Positions 45,000-53,265 of a DNA stretch of 64,000 bases are shown here, one piece after another (within the stretch, counting starts at the first letter, position 1; the number at the start of each line of letters is the position of its first letter). The notes under the pieces were generated by a model. The model did not search any database. It was not told the DNA's origin and worked only from the letters and a program-made list of their open reading frames with translations. The stretch covers positions 124,001 to 188,000 of the forward strand of contig JAUHXC010000009.1 of the NCBI GenBank assembly GCA_030427205.1, given 5' to 3'. Source of the stretch: a bacterium (GTDB lineage Bacteria > Myxococcota_A > Bradymonadia > UBA7976 > UBA1532). Position numbers and translations under genes: made by a program.

Positions 45000-45565
45000 G
45001 CCTCGGGCCCGACGAAGGGCAGGCCGAGCGCGACGAGCAGTATCGGGATGACCACGCCGCTCTTGATCGCGTGCAGGAAGTCAGCCCCGCCGACGTGATC
45101 GATGACGTCGAGGATGACAATGGCAAGGGGTACGGCGCCGGCCCAGAGCCCCGCCGCGATCGCGCATGGCGCCCAACGGATCGCGGCCCCACAGCACCGA
45201 CCCGCGACCCACAACAGCAGCGGATACAGGACGATCGATGACAGGCCGAGGGCGATCGCCCAGCGGATCTCTTCGACGGGCAGCGGCCAGCGGCTGTAGA
45301 TGACCATCAGCGATCGGTGAAGCACCTCATAGGAGGCCGCGGCGGGCATCATCGACGTCAGCGCCAGGGCGATGGGGCGTCGGGCGCCGCCGAATACGGC
45401 GAGCCACGCGGCGAAGAGCAGCGCGCCGGCGGGCACCGCCCAATGGAACCAGCCGACCCAGGCGACGCTGTACCAGCCATGCCACTCGAGCTCGCCGCGC
45501 CAGATGAGGCCGGCGAGCAACGCCGTGATGAGCAGGCTGGCGCGTCGCACCCACAGCGCAGACAT
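44960..45565 (-). CDS. Hypothetical integral membrane protein
   Basis: The 201-residue protein has about six predicted membrane helices (VRRASLLITALLAGLIW, FHWAVPAGALLFAAWLAVF, IALGLSSIVLYPLLLWVAG, GVVIPILLVALGLPFVG). No family is recognised. The ATG at 45565 is preferred to the in-frame ATG at 45616 because GAGGAGG lies 8 bp upstream. Its 3' end runs 40 bp into the 3' end of the oppositely oriented HTTM-like gene. Confidence 0.65.
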   Translation of the reverse strand: MSALWVRRASLLITALLAGLIWRGELEWHGWYSVAWVGWFHWAVPAGALLFAAWLAVFGGARRPIALALTSMMPAAASYEVLHRSLMVIYSRWPLPVEEIRWAIALGLSSIVLYPLLLWVAGRCCGAAIRWAPCAIAAGLWAGAVPLAIVILDVIDHVGGADFLHAIKSGVVIPILLVALGLPFVGPEAQGVAGGKGAPSS

Positions 45566-45671
45566 GGACTCGACCTCCTCGCCACGGGCCCGGGGCTGCC
45601 CGACGCCGACGAGCATAGCGAGCGGGCGTCGCCGACGTGTGTGGCGGGCGCGGCGAAGCCGGGGCCGAATC

Positions 45672-45704
45672 GTACAGAACCGGTGCAGAACCCGTGCAGA
45701 ACCG
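45672..45704. repeat. Three 11-bp direct repeats upstream of the 45772 gene
   Basis: Units GTACAGAACCG, GTGCAGAACCC and GTGCAGAACCG follow each other without a gap, and a fourth partial unit (GTGC) follows. The period equals about one DNA turn and the array sits about 70 bp before an ATG, in a spacer between divergent genes. A regulator-binding array is plausible. Confidence 0.6.
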
Positions 45705-45771
45705 GTGCCATGCGCTTGTCGCCCGCCGCCGCCGCTGGCACGCTCGGCGGGGGAAAGCCCCTGGAGGTCCG

Positions 45772-46299
45772 ATGCTGCTGCCCGCCCTCGCGCTCGCCGC
45801 CACGCCGGCCGTCGGCGTGCAGTACGCCCCGCTCGCGGCGCGCTTCGTCGGCGATCTCACCGACGACGTGGCGCTGGCGCACAGCGTGCAACTCAAGCTG
45901 ATGTACATCGACGGTGAAGACTGGCCGCTGCGGGCCTACCTGGCCATCGATACCTTCTGGACGAGCGCGACCCATCGCGGCGGCCGCTTCGACTATCCGC
46001 GCGGCGCCGAGGTCGACGTCCTCGGCTTTCTCTTCATCCCGCACCTCTGCTGGCGACCCGAGCTGCCGCTCACCGCGTGCGCCGGCCTGGGTCAAGGCAC
46101 GGTCAACGTCAACGCGGCCCGCGACCGCCGCGACTGGGGGACGTGGAACTACCAGCTGCAGGTCGACCTGGCCCTCGGCGAGTACGCGTCGGCGTTCGTG
46201 CTCGGCAAGGCGGTCGGGCAGGTCGAGCAGGAGACCGACGGGCAGCCCGCCGCCTTCTCGATCCTGATGCTCGGCGGCGGCCTCGGCGGGCATTTCTGA
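45772..46299 (+). CDS. Hypothetical secreted or outer-membrane protein
   Basis: The 175-residue protein has a short signal-peptide-like start (MLLPALALAATPAVGVQ). Alternating strands follow, many with aromatic ends (LRAYLAIDTFW, GTWNYQLQVDLAL, FVLGKAVGQV), consistent with a small beta-barrel or beta-sandwich. Two cysteines (HLCW and TACAG) are close in sequence. GGAGG lies 4 bp before the ATG at 45772; an earlier in-frame start reads through the upstream repeat region. No family recognised. Confidence 0.65.
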   Translation: MLLPALALAATPAVGVQYAPLAARFVGDLTDDVALAHSVQLKLMYIDGEDWPLRAYLAIDTFWTSATHRGGRFDYPRGAEVDVLGFLFIPHLCWRPELPLTACAGLGQGTVNVNAARDRRDWGTWNYQLQVDLALGEYASAFVLGKAVGQVEQETDGQPAAFSILMLGGGLGGHF

Positions 46300-46386
46300 G
46301 CGTCCCATGGGCCGCGATCGGCGCTACATCGTCCGCCGGCTCGACCGTACTGCCAGCGACCCAGCCCGAGCGCCGAGGAGCCCCGT

Positions 46387-49149
46387 ATGGCATTCCGTCT
46401 CCGAACGCTGTCCGTCATCTCGGGGCGTCGCCGGCCGGCCGCGTTGGGGCGCGTCGCCCTCTGCGCCGCCCTACTTGGCCTGTCGACCCCCGTCGCCGAG
46501 GCCCAGCTGGTGCCTGGCGGGCCGCCGTCGCCGCCGACGGCCGAGCGCCCGGTGATCGGAGCCGACCTGCAGCTGCGGCGGGGCATGCACCGCTCGGGCA
46601 TCACGCCGCCGGCCATTCTCGCCGCCGAGCAGGCCGGCGCGGCGGTCTGGCTCGGTCTGACCCACGCGCCGACGGAAGACGACGCGCGTCGCCTGGCGGC
46701 GGCGGGCTTGATCCTCGACCGGACCGCCGCCGGCCGCCTCGGGCGGGGCACGGTCCATCGCGGCTGGATCGCCTGGACCGACCTCGATCGGCTCGCCCGG
46801 CACCCCAACGTGCGGCGTATCGAAGCGGCGCGGCCGGCCATCGCGCTCTCGCCCTTGGAGACCATCGGCCGTCAACAGGGCACCACCGCGACCCATCTGC
46901 GACCCGACGACGGGCTGACCGGCGAGGGCGCGGTCATCGCCGCCATCGACAGCCCGATCGATCCGGCCCACCCGCACTTCTTCCACGCCGACGGCGGGGT
47001 CCATCCGTGGATCGACGACGGCGACGGGGTGCTCGCCGCGGGCGACAGCGTCGACATCGACGGCGTCGTCGCGCCGCTGGTCGTGCTCGACGGCGGGTTC
47101 ATCGACCCGCTCGTCGGCGCCGACTGGCAGAACCTCGACGACCGCCTCGATCCGAAGCTCGACTGGCTCTTCGCCGACCTGGACGGCGACGGCGCCCGCG
47201 GGGTCGGGGCGGCGCAGGGCTTCACCGACGATGACCCGGCGCTGGGCGAGCCGTTGTTCGTGGCCCACGACGCCGACGGCGACGGCCGCATCACGCCCGA
47301 CGAGCGCCTCTTCCGCCTGGGCACGAGCAAGATCCGCCAGACCGCGATCGGCGGCCAGACATGGCGCCGCGGACGGGACCTCGCCGACGCGATCGACGCC
47401 GCCCGCGAGACCGATGCCAGCCACGGCACCGGCGTCGCCAGCATCCTGTTGGGCGGGCAGCCGGGTTTCCACGAGCGGGTCGGTCTGGCGCCCGGCGCCG
47501 AGTACCTGGGCTATGCCCAGCTGCCCGAGGGGGTGACCCCGTTCGCCGACGCCGCCGAGCACGGGGCGCTGCTGATGCTGCACGAGTGGAGCCAGCCGGC
47601 GGGGGATCCCGGCGATGGCGGATCGCTCTTCGAGCAGGCCATGGACGAGGCCCGGGCCGATGGCATGCTGCAGGTGTGTCCGCTGGGCAACCTCAACGGC
47701 GCCGGCAAGCAGGTCGAGCGCGCGGTCGACGACGATGGCGTCGGGCGGCTGGGCTTCGAGGTCGGCGATGGCTTCTTCGACGGCCAGCGCCGGCGGCCCT
47801 ACGGGACCTTGATCATGCACGTGGCGTGGACCGGCGGCGCGCAGGCCCAAGGCGCCCGCTGGCGCCTGCCCGATGGCAGCGTGATCGACATACAGCCCGG
47901 CGCCGAACCCCAGCGGCTCGGCGACGAGATGGCCTATGCGGTGCAGGTCGACGAGACCGCCCGCGGCACCCGCTGGCTGTTGCTCTACGTCTGGCATCCC
48001 GACGGGCCGGGCAACAGCCTCGATCAGGGCCGCTGGGACATCGAGGTGCTGGGCCTGCCGCCGGGCACGCGGCTGCACGGGCGGCTGACCGACGAGCACT
48101 CCGGCTGGGCCGAGGGCGTGCATTGGAGCGACGCCACCGACGACCTCACCTCGTTGACCTATCCCTCGACCGCCGACTCGGCCATCGGCGTCGCCGCGTT
48201 CGGCGGCCGGATGGACATGGACGGGCAGTTCGGCGGCCGGGTGGGGGAGCTGCGGGCCTATTCGGGTCGCGGCCCGCGCATCGACGGCGCGCGGGCGGTC
48301 GACATCACCGCACCCGACGATCCGCTCGCCGCGATCGCGTGGTCGTCCCTGGGCGACGTGCCGGTCGGCCACAGCGCGCTCTTCTATCCCTTCGGCGGCA
48401 CGAGCGGCGCCGGACCGCACGTGGCCGCAGCCCTGGCGCTGCAGGCCGAGCTTCGGCCCGACTGGTCGGCCGATGACCTCGAAGCGCACCTCTTCGCGAC
48501 GGCAGACGGCGACGGGCTGGTGCCCGACGCGGGGCCCTTGCCCAACGAGGGCTGGGGCCACGGCAAGCTGCGCACCCACTTCGCGCTGTTCGGTGAGCCC
48601 GCGCCGGGCAACAACCGCCCACCGGTCGCCGACGGCCTGCGGCTCGCCGATGGCGCCCTCGACGTGCTCGCCGCGAGCGATCCCGACGGCGATCGGCTGC
48701 GCTTTCGGCTCGACCTGCACTACGACGGGCAATGGGATGGCCCGTGGCAGGAGAGCCCGCGGCTGCTGCTGCCCGACGGCGCCGTCGAGCCCGGCGTCGA
48801 GTTCGTCGCGCGGGTGGCGCTGCGCGATGTGCGCGGCGCGGGCAGCGCGCGGGTCGGGGTGTTCACCGTCCGGGTGCCCCCGCCCGACACCGGGCTGCCC
48901 GACGCGGCGCCCGGCGGGGCGGGCGATGGCGGGGCGGGCGATGGCGGGGTGAGCGACGGCGGGGTGAGCGATGGCGGCGTGGTCATCGTGGACGACGATC
49001 AGGGGGTGGTGATCATCGGCGCCGACGACGAGGGCGGCGGCGGCGGTGGCGGTCCCCTCATCGGCTGTCGGGCGCAGCCGGGCAGCGGCGGCGCCCCCTG
49101 GCTCTGGCCGATCGTGCTCGGCGCGGCGGCCATACGCCGCGCGCGCTGA
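46387..49149 (+). CDS. Secreted subtilisin-like (S8) protease with MYXO-CTERM-like tail
   Basis: The 920-residue protein has a signal peptide ending near AEAQ. The S8 catalytic triad is visible: Asp188 in IAAIDSPID, His346 in ASHGTGVAS, Ser673 in GGTSGAGPHVA. The Asp-His distance is long because of an insert carrying an EF-hand-like DADGDGRITPDE. After the protease comes a Gly/Asp linker with four 15-bp repeats. The C-terminus reads IGCRAQ, then a hydrophobic stretch with WLWPIVLGAAA, then RRAR: the Cys-helix-Arg plan of MYXO-CTERM sorting tags. Likely exported, then anchored or released by a myxosortase-type step. Confidence 0.93.
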   Translation: MAFRLRTLSVISGRRRPAALGRVALCAALLGLSTPVAEAQLVPGGPPSPPTAERPVIGADLQLRRGMHRSGITPPAILAAEQAGAAVWLGLTHAPTEDDARRLAAAGLILDRTAAGRLGRGTVHRGWIAWTDLDRLARHPNVRRIEAARPAIALSPLETIGRQQGTTATHLRPDDGLTGEGAVIAAIDSPIDPAHPHFFHADGGVHPWIDDGDGVLAAGDSVDIDGVVAPLVVLDGGFIDPLVGADWQNLDDRLDPKLDWLFADLDGDGARGVGAAQGFTDDDPALGEPLFVAHDADGDGRITPDERLFRLGTSKIRQTAIGGQTWRRGRDLADAIDAARETDASHGTGVASILLGGQPGFHERVGLAPGAEYLGYAQLPEGVTPFADAAEHGALLMLHEWSQPAGDPGDGGSLFEQAMDEARADGMLQVCPLGNLNGAGKQVERAVDDDGVGRLGFEVGDGFFDGQRRRPYGTLIMHVAWTGGAQAQGARWRLPDGSVIDIQPGAEPQRLGDEMAYAVQVDETARGTRWLLLYVWHPDGPGNSLDQGRWDIEVLGLPPGTRLHGRLTDEHSGWAEGVHWSDATDDLTSLTYPSTADSAIGVAAFGGRMDMDGQFGGRVGELRAYSGRGPRIDGARAVDITAPDDPLAAIAWSSLGDVPVGHSALFYPFGGTSGAGPHVAAALALQAELRPDWSADDLEAHLFATADGDGLVPDAGPLPNEGWGHGKLRTHFALFGEPAPGNNRPPVADGLRLADGALDVLAASDPDGDRLRFRLDLHYDGQWDGPWQESPRLLLPDGAVEPGVEFVARVALRDVRGAGSARVGVFTVRVPPPDTGLPDAAPGGAGDGGAGDGGVSDGGVSDGGVVIVDDDQGVVIIGADDEGGGGGGGPLIGCRAQPGSGGAPWLWPIVLGAAAIRRAR
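48916..48975 (+). repeat. Four 15-bp tandem repeats in the protease linker
   Basis: Two units encode GAGDG and two encode GVSDG. They are in frame and build the flexible Gly/Asp linker before the C-terminal sorting tag. Confidence 0.9.
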
Positions 49150-49177
49150 TTCGAGCCGGCATCCGTAACGCTCGGGG

Positions 49178-49206
49178 TTGAAAATTACCGTATATGGGTG
49201 TCATAT
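49178..49206 (+). promoter_or_regulatory. Possible sigma-70 promoter before the 49231 gene
   Basis: TTGAAA (49178-49183), a 17-bp spacer and TCATAT (49201-49206) lie in a locally AT-rich stretch. The -10 match is weak. The hexamer ends 24 bp before the ATG. Confidence 0.4.
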
Positions 49207-49230
49207 GGGCTCAACGACGGGAGTAGCCCC

Positions 49231-49809
49231 ATGCTCAACGACCATCAGCTTCGAGTCACCGATCTGCGTCTGCAGCGGCGCGTGCGTCGCCTCTCGACGG
49301 GTGACAGCCCGCTCGACCCGCACGCCTTCGACGACCACCTGCGCGAGGTCCGATCGCTTCAGCGCAAGATCGGCGGCACGCGCAAGCACCTCGCCAACCT
49401 GTCGGGCAAGCGCGCGAGCCACGGCGACAAGAGCCGCGCGGGCGTCAGCCGGGTGCACATCGCGCGGCTCGAGCGCACGCTGGCGATGTATCTGGCGGCG
49501 CTCGTCGCCCGATCGCCCGACCGCCCCAAGACCTGGCAAGCGATTCAGCTGGCCGGCGCCGATCCGCTGCGCAGCATTCACGCCGAGGTCTTGACCGGCA
49601 AGGGCGTGATCAATGTCGTCTCGAAGGTGATGAAGCAGTTCGACCAGGCCGGGCTGACCGCGCAGGTGCGCCTCGATCTGCAGAACGGCCAGAGCTTCAT
49701 CACCCAGGCGCAGCCGGCGCAGCTCGACACCGTCACCGGGCTCTTGATGATGATCGCCGCGGTGCTCGAAGCGATGCGCATGCGCGGGTTTCTGCGCCGC
49801 TCGGCCTGA
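49231..49809 (+). CDS. Hypothetical basic helical protein
   Basis: The 192-residue protein has no signal peptide or membrane segment. It is rich in Arg/Lys and predicted mostly helical (LREVRSLQRKIGGTRKHLANL, VHIARLERTLAMYLAALVAR), ending in a hydrophobic helix and MRMRGFLRRSA. The ATG at 49231 is set by GGGAG 7 bp upstream; an in-frame ATG lies at 49198. No family is recognised; a cytoplasmic or nucleic-acid role would fit its charge but is only a guess. Confidence 0.65.
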   Translation: MLNDHQLRVTDLRLQRRVRRLSTGDSPLDPHAFDDHLREVRSLQRKIGGTRKHLANLSGKRASHGDKSRAGVSRVHIARLERTLAMYLAALVARSPDRPKTWQAIQLAGADPLRSIHAEVLTGKGVINVVSKVMKQFDQAGLTAQVRLDLQNGQSFITQAQPAQLDTVTGLLMMIAAVLEAMRMRGFLRRSA

Positions 49810-49885
49810 CCGGCGCCGAGGCGGCCGGCCATGGCCGCGAGCGGCGGGCGGTGACCGGCGCCCCGGGTTCGGGTTAGATTGACCC

Positions 49886-51043
49886 ATGATCCGCATGCTC
49901 ATCACCGCCGCGCTCTCCTGGTCGCTCGCGTTTGTCGCGCCGGCCATCGCCGCGCCGGCCACCCCCGAGAAGCTGCTCGCGGCCCTCGACGCCGCCAGCC
50001 GCGCCGGCGATCGGGACGCGCTCGATGCCCTCATCACCGATGACTTCCGCTACGCGCTGCCCGGTCCGGGCGAGCGGTTGATCACGAGCATCGCCCGACG
50101 CAAGCCGGCCGTCACCGCCGTCGGCCGCCGGGTCGAGCGCCGCCGCGCCGCGCTCACCGTGCGCCTCGACGACCGCGCCGGCGTATTGCTCGCCCGGCAT
50201 GAGGCAGACGGCTGGCGCATCGACGGCTGGGTCTTCACCGCCGAAGCGGCGTCGAGCTATCTGGCCGGCACGCCCCTGCGCCCGCCCTTCGACGAGCGCC
50301 TGCTGCTCGCCGGCGGCGCGCTGTCCGACGCCATCGCCCGGGGCGATACCGACGCCGCCCGCGGCTGGATGACGCCCGCCTTCTACGAGGCCCGCCGCGA
50401 CGGCGGCGGCGATCTCATCGCGCAGTGCGTGCGCAAGGGCCTGAAGCTGCTGCCCCGCGAGGCCCGGGCCGTGGGCACGATCGGCAGCCTGACCGCCGAC
50501 ATCGAGCGCGAGGGGCGCGTCGTCGATCGGGTCTGGCTGCTCGCGCGGCTGCAGCCCGAAGGGCGCTGGCTCTTCGAGGCGGTGACCGAGGACCGCGAGC
50601 GGGTTCTGGCGACGCTGGCCAAGCGCATCGAGCCCCGCTTCGAGCCCCGCCGGCTGCCCTCCGAGCCGGGGGCGGCGGCGCTCGTCGAGGTTTTTCGCGG
50701 CGCGCTGGCCGCGGGTGACGCCGCCGCGGCCCTGGCGCTGCTCGGCCCCGAGCCCGATCGCACCCCCGGCATCGGTCAGCCCCGGGCCCGCCGATTCATC
50801 AACGACGCGGCGTCGGCCAAACGCATCGTCTCGCCGGCCGCGGTGCACGTCGATCGCGAGCAGGGGCGTGGCGCCGCCCGCCTGAGCGTGCGCATGGGCC
50901 GCGACGAGAAGGGGCTGTCGGACCAGCGCGTCTGGCTCTACCTCGACCGGATCGACGGCCGCTGGGTCATCGTCGACCTCAACTTCGGGCTCACCGCCGA
51001 CTGGTTCTACCGCGCGCCCGCGGCGATCCCTCCGGTCCCGTGA
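49886..51043 (+). CDS. Periplasmic protein with repeated NTF2-like units
   Basis: The 385-residue protein has a Sec signal peptide ending APAIAAPA. The body looks like three related units of about 110 residues, each opening with a helical pair and a D/E-rich turn (LLAALDAASRAGDRDALDALITDDF; GGALSDAIARGDTDAARGWMTPAF; VFRGALAAGDAAAALALLGPE) and ending in strands with GW or RW (DGWRIDGWVF, EGRWLF, DGRWVIVDL). This resembles SnoaL/NTF2-like folds; the family is not named. Its stop overlaps the GTG of the sulfatase-fold gene by 4 bp, so the two are coupled. Confidence 0.75.
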   Translation: MIRMLITAALSWSLAFVAPAIAAPATPEKLLAALDAASRAGDRDALDALITDDFRYALPGPGERLITSIARRKPAVTAVGRRVERRRAALTVRLDDRAGVLLARHEADGWRIDGWVFTAEAASSYLAGTPLRPPFDERLLLAGGALSDAIARGDTDAARGWMTPAFYEARRDGGGDLIAQCVRKGLKLLPREARAVGTIGSLTADIEREGRVVDRVWLLARLQPEGRWLFEAVTEDRERVLATLAKRIEPRFEPRRLPSEPGAAALVEVFRGALAAGDAAAALALLGPEPDRTPGIGQPRARRFINDAASAKRIVSPAAVHVDREQGRGAARLSVRMGRDEKGLSDQRVWLYLDRIDGRWVIVDLNFGLTADWFYRAPAAIPPVP

Positions 51044-53256
51044 GCCCGACCGTCAGGCGCCACGACGAGCACCGCCCCGAGCCCGCCGACGTACCGCCCC
51101 GGCGGGTGCTGGCGGCGCTGATCCGCATTCAGGTCGGCCTCTTCGCGCTGTACTACCTGTGGACGCTCTATGGCTTCACCCGCCTCGCGGGGCGCCACGG
51201 CGACGCCTTCACCGAGGTGGTCTACGAGCGCTATCTGGGCACGCTGGCATGGCATCATCTGCGGGTCGTGCCGGCCTATGTCGTCGTCGGCGCCGTGGCC
51301 ACCGCGCTCGTCTGGCCCTGGGTCCGTCGCTGGCGGCCGCTGGTCGAGTGGGCCGCGGGGCTGCGCACCGGTCGCGCGCGCATCAAGCCCGTGGCCGGGG
51401 TCGCGGGCCTCGACGTGGCGCTCTACGCGCTGTCGCTCGGCCCGTTCTTCACCCGCAGCCCGGGGCTGGTCGATGGCATGGCCCGCAAGGCACCCGGGTG
51501 GCTGCCATTCGATTACTACGATGTCTTTCGCTATCCCATCCTGGATGCCATGAGCATGGTCTTCGGGCTGGTGGTGCTGCGGGCGCTGTGGGTGATCGGG
51601 CGCAGCCTGTGGCGTCGACCCCGCGGCCGCTGGGCGCTCGCCGCCGCCGCCGCCGCCGCGGTGCTCGCCGCCGCCTCGGCGCTCGCGCCACCGCCAAAAG
51701 CCGGCGACGGGCCGCTCAACGTCTTGATCATCGCCGCCGACAGCCTGCGGGCCGATCGCATCGCCGCCCACGGCGGTCCCGCGGCCGAGCGTGAGCCGCC
51801 GATCACCCCCAATATCGACCGCGTCGTCGCCGAGGGCGTCTCGCTGTCCAATATGCACGTCGCCACCGCCAGCACGCTCGAGAGCTGGTACACCGCGCTC
51901 TCCGGGCGCTGGCCGCCGGAGCACGACGTGCGCTACATGTACCTGCGCCGCGAGGCCGCCGAGCGGGCCAGCGCGGCCGAGGGCCTGCTGCCGCGGGTGT
52001 TCGCGCAGGCCGGCTACCATACGCCGGTGGTCTCCGACTGGGCCGGCAACTGCTTCCGGGTGGTCGACATGGGCTTCGAGCCCAACCGGGCCAGCCCGCC
52101 GCAGACCTTCCGCGCGCTGATGCTCGACACCGTCGTCTGGAGCCATGTCTTCTTCCCGCTGTATTTCAGCAATGACATCGGCGAATGGCTTCTGCCCGGC
52201 GTGGCGACCATCACCCGCTACGTGCGCCCCGACGCGCTGACCACCCGCACCCTCGACGAGATCGACGCGGCCATCGAGGCCGATCGGCCGTTCTTCGCGC
52301 TGGCGTTCTACAGCACGCCGCACTTGCCCTACGCCGCGAGCTATCCCTTCAACCTGTCATACGTCGACCCCGACTACGCCGGCCCCCATCGCTACGAGAT
52401 CGAGGTCGGGGTGAGCGATCTCATCCACGGCGGCTTCGAGCACGACCTGCCCGACGAGACCGTGCAGCACATCCGGGCGCTCTACGACGGCGCCGTGCGC
52501 GAGTTCGACCACCACGTGGGGTTGCTGCTCGCCGGCCTCGAAGCCCGCGGCCTCGCCGATCGCACCATAGTCATCGTCACGTCGGACCACGGCGAAGACC
52601 TCTACGAGCCGGGCAGCACGCTGGGCCATGGCACCAACTTCTTCGGCGGCGATCAGAGCACCCGCATCCCGTTCATCGTGCGCGCGCCGGCCCTGGCCCA
52701 TCGCGCCGGGGCCCGGGTCGACGCCATCACCCGCAACGTGGACATCGCGCCGACCATCGCCGGCCTCACGGGGCGGGCCGGCCACCCCGAATGGAGCGGC
52801 GTCGATCTGGGTCCGCTGCTGACCGGCGAGGCGGCCGACCTCGATCTGCCCGCCTTCGCCGAGACCTGCTACCTGTTCTTCCCCAAGGATCGCATCGCTG
52901 GCCTCGAGCCCGCCGAGCGCGCCGACCTGCTGACCGTGGCCGGCGCGGTGGACACCCTCGAGATCGACCCCGACTTCGATGACAACCTCGTCTTGCGGGC
53001 CGACCTGCACGACGGGGTGATCGCCACCAAGGACATGATGATCCGGACCCGCCGCTGGAAGCTCATCGAGATGCCCGGCCGCAGCGGGCCGATCCGGCGG
53101 CTGTACGATCTGCGCGCCGATCCGCAGCAGCGACGGGATGTCGCCGGGCGCCACCCGGCGGTCGTTCAGCGATTGGCCGATGCGTTGGATGACTATCGCG
53201 CAGGGCAGGGGAGTGACGTGCGCTGGACGCCCGCGGACGAGGCGGCGACGCGCTGA
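51040..53256 (+). CDS. Membrane-bound sulfatase-fold enzyme with Thr nucleophile (phosphotransferase-like)
   Basis: The 738-residue protein has an N-terminal membrane region of about four or five helices (to residue 225) and a C-terminal alkaline-phosphatase-superfamily domain. Metal-site motifs are seen: NVLIIAADSLRADR, TSDHGEDLYE and a later HGTNFFGGDQSTRIPF. At the position of the formylglycine Cys in sulfatases (CxPxR before LxxGRxP) it reads TLESWYTALSGRWP, with Thr279 as presumed nucleophile. It is therefore unlikely to be a true sulfatase and is closer to LtaS/EptA-type phosphoglycerol or phosphoethanolamine transferases. The GTG start overlaps the previous gene by 4 bp. Confidence 0.85.
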   Translation: MSPTVRRHDEHRPEPADVPPRRVLAALIRIQVGLFALYYLWTLYGFTRLAGRHGDAFTEVVYERYLGTLAWHHLRVVPAYVVVGAVATALVWPWVRRWRPLVEWAAGLRTGRARIKPVAGVAGLDVALYALSLGPFFTRSPGLVDGMARKAPGWLPFDYYDVFRYPILDAMSMVFGLVVLRALWVIGRSLWRRPRGRWALAAAAAAAVLAAASALAPPPKAGDGPLNVLIIAADSLRADRIAAHGGPAAEREPPITPNIDRVVAEGVSLSNMHVATASTLESWYTALSGRWPPEHDVRYMYLRREAAERASAAEGLLPRVFAQAGYHTPVVSDWAGNCFRVVDMGFEPNRASPPQTFRALMLDTVVWSHVFFPLYFSNDIGEWLLPGVATITRYVRPDALTTRTLDEIDAAIEADRPFFALAFYSTPHLPYAASYPFNLSYVDPDYAGPHRYEIEVGVSDLIHGGFEHDLPDETVQHIRALYDGAVREFDHHVGLLLAGLEARGLADRTIVIVTSDHGEDLYEPGSTLGHGTNFFGGDQSTRIPFIVRAPALAHRAGARVDAITRNVDIAPTIAGLTGRAGHPEWSGVDLGPLLTGEAADLDLPAFAETCYLFFPKDRIAGLEPAERADLLTVAGAVDTLEIDPDFDDNLVLRADLHDGVIATKDMMIRTRRWKLIEMPGRSGPIRRLYDLRADPQQRRDVAGRHPAVVQRLADALDDYRAGQGSDVRWTPADEAATR

Positions 53257-53265
53257 GCCGGCGGG

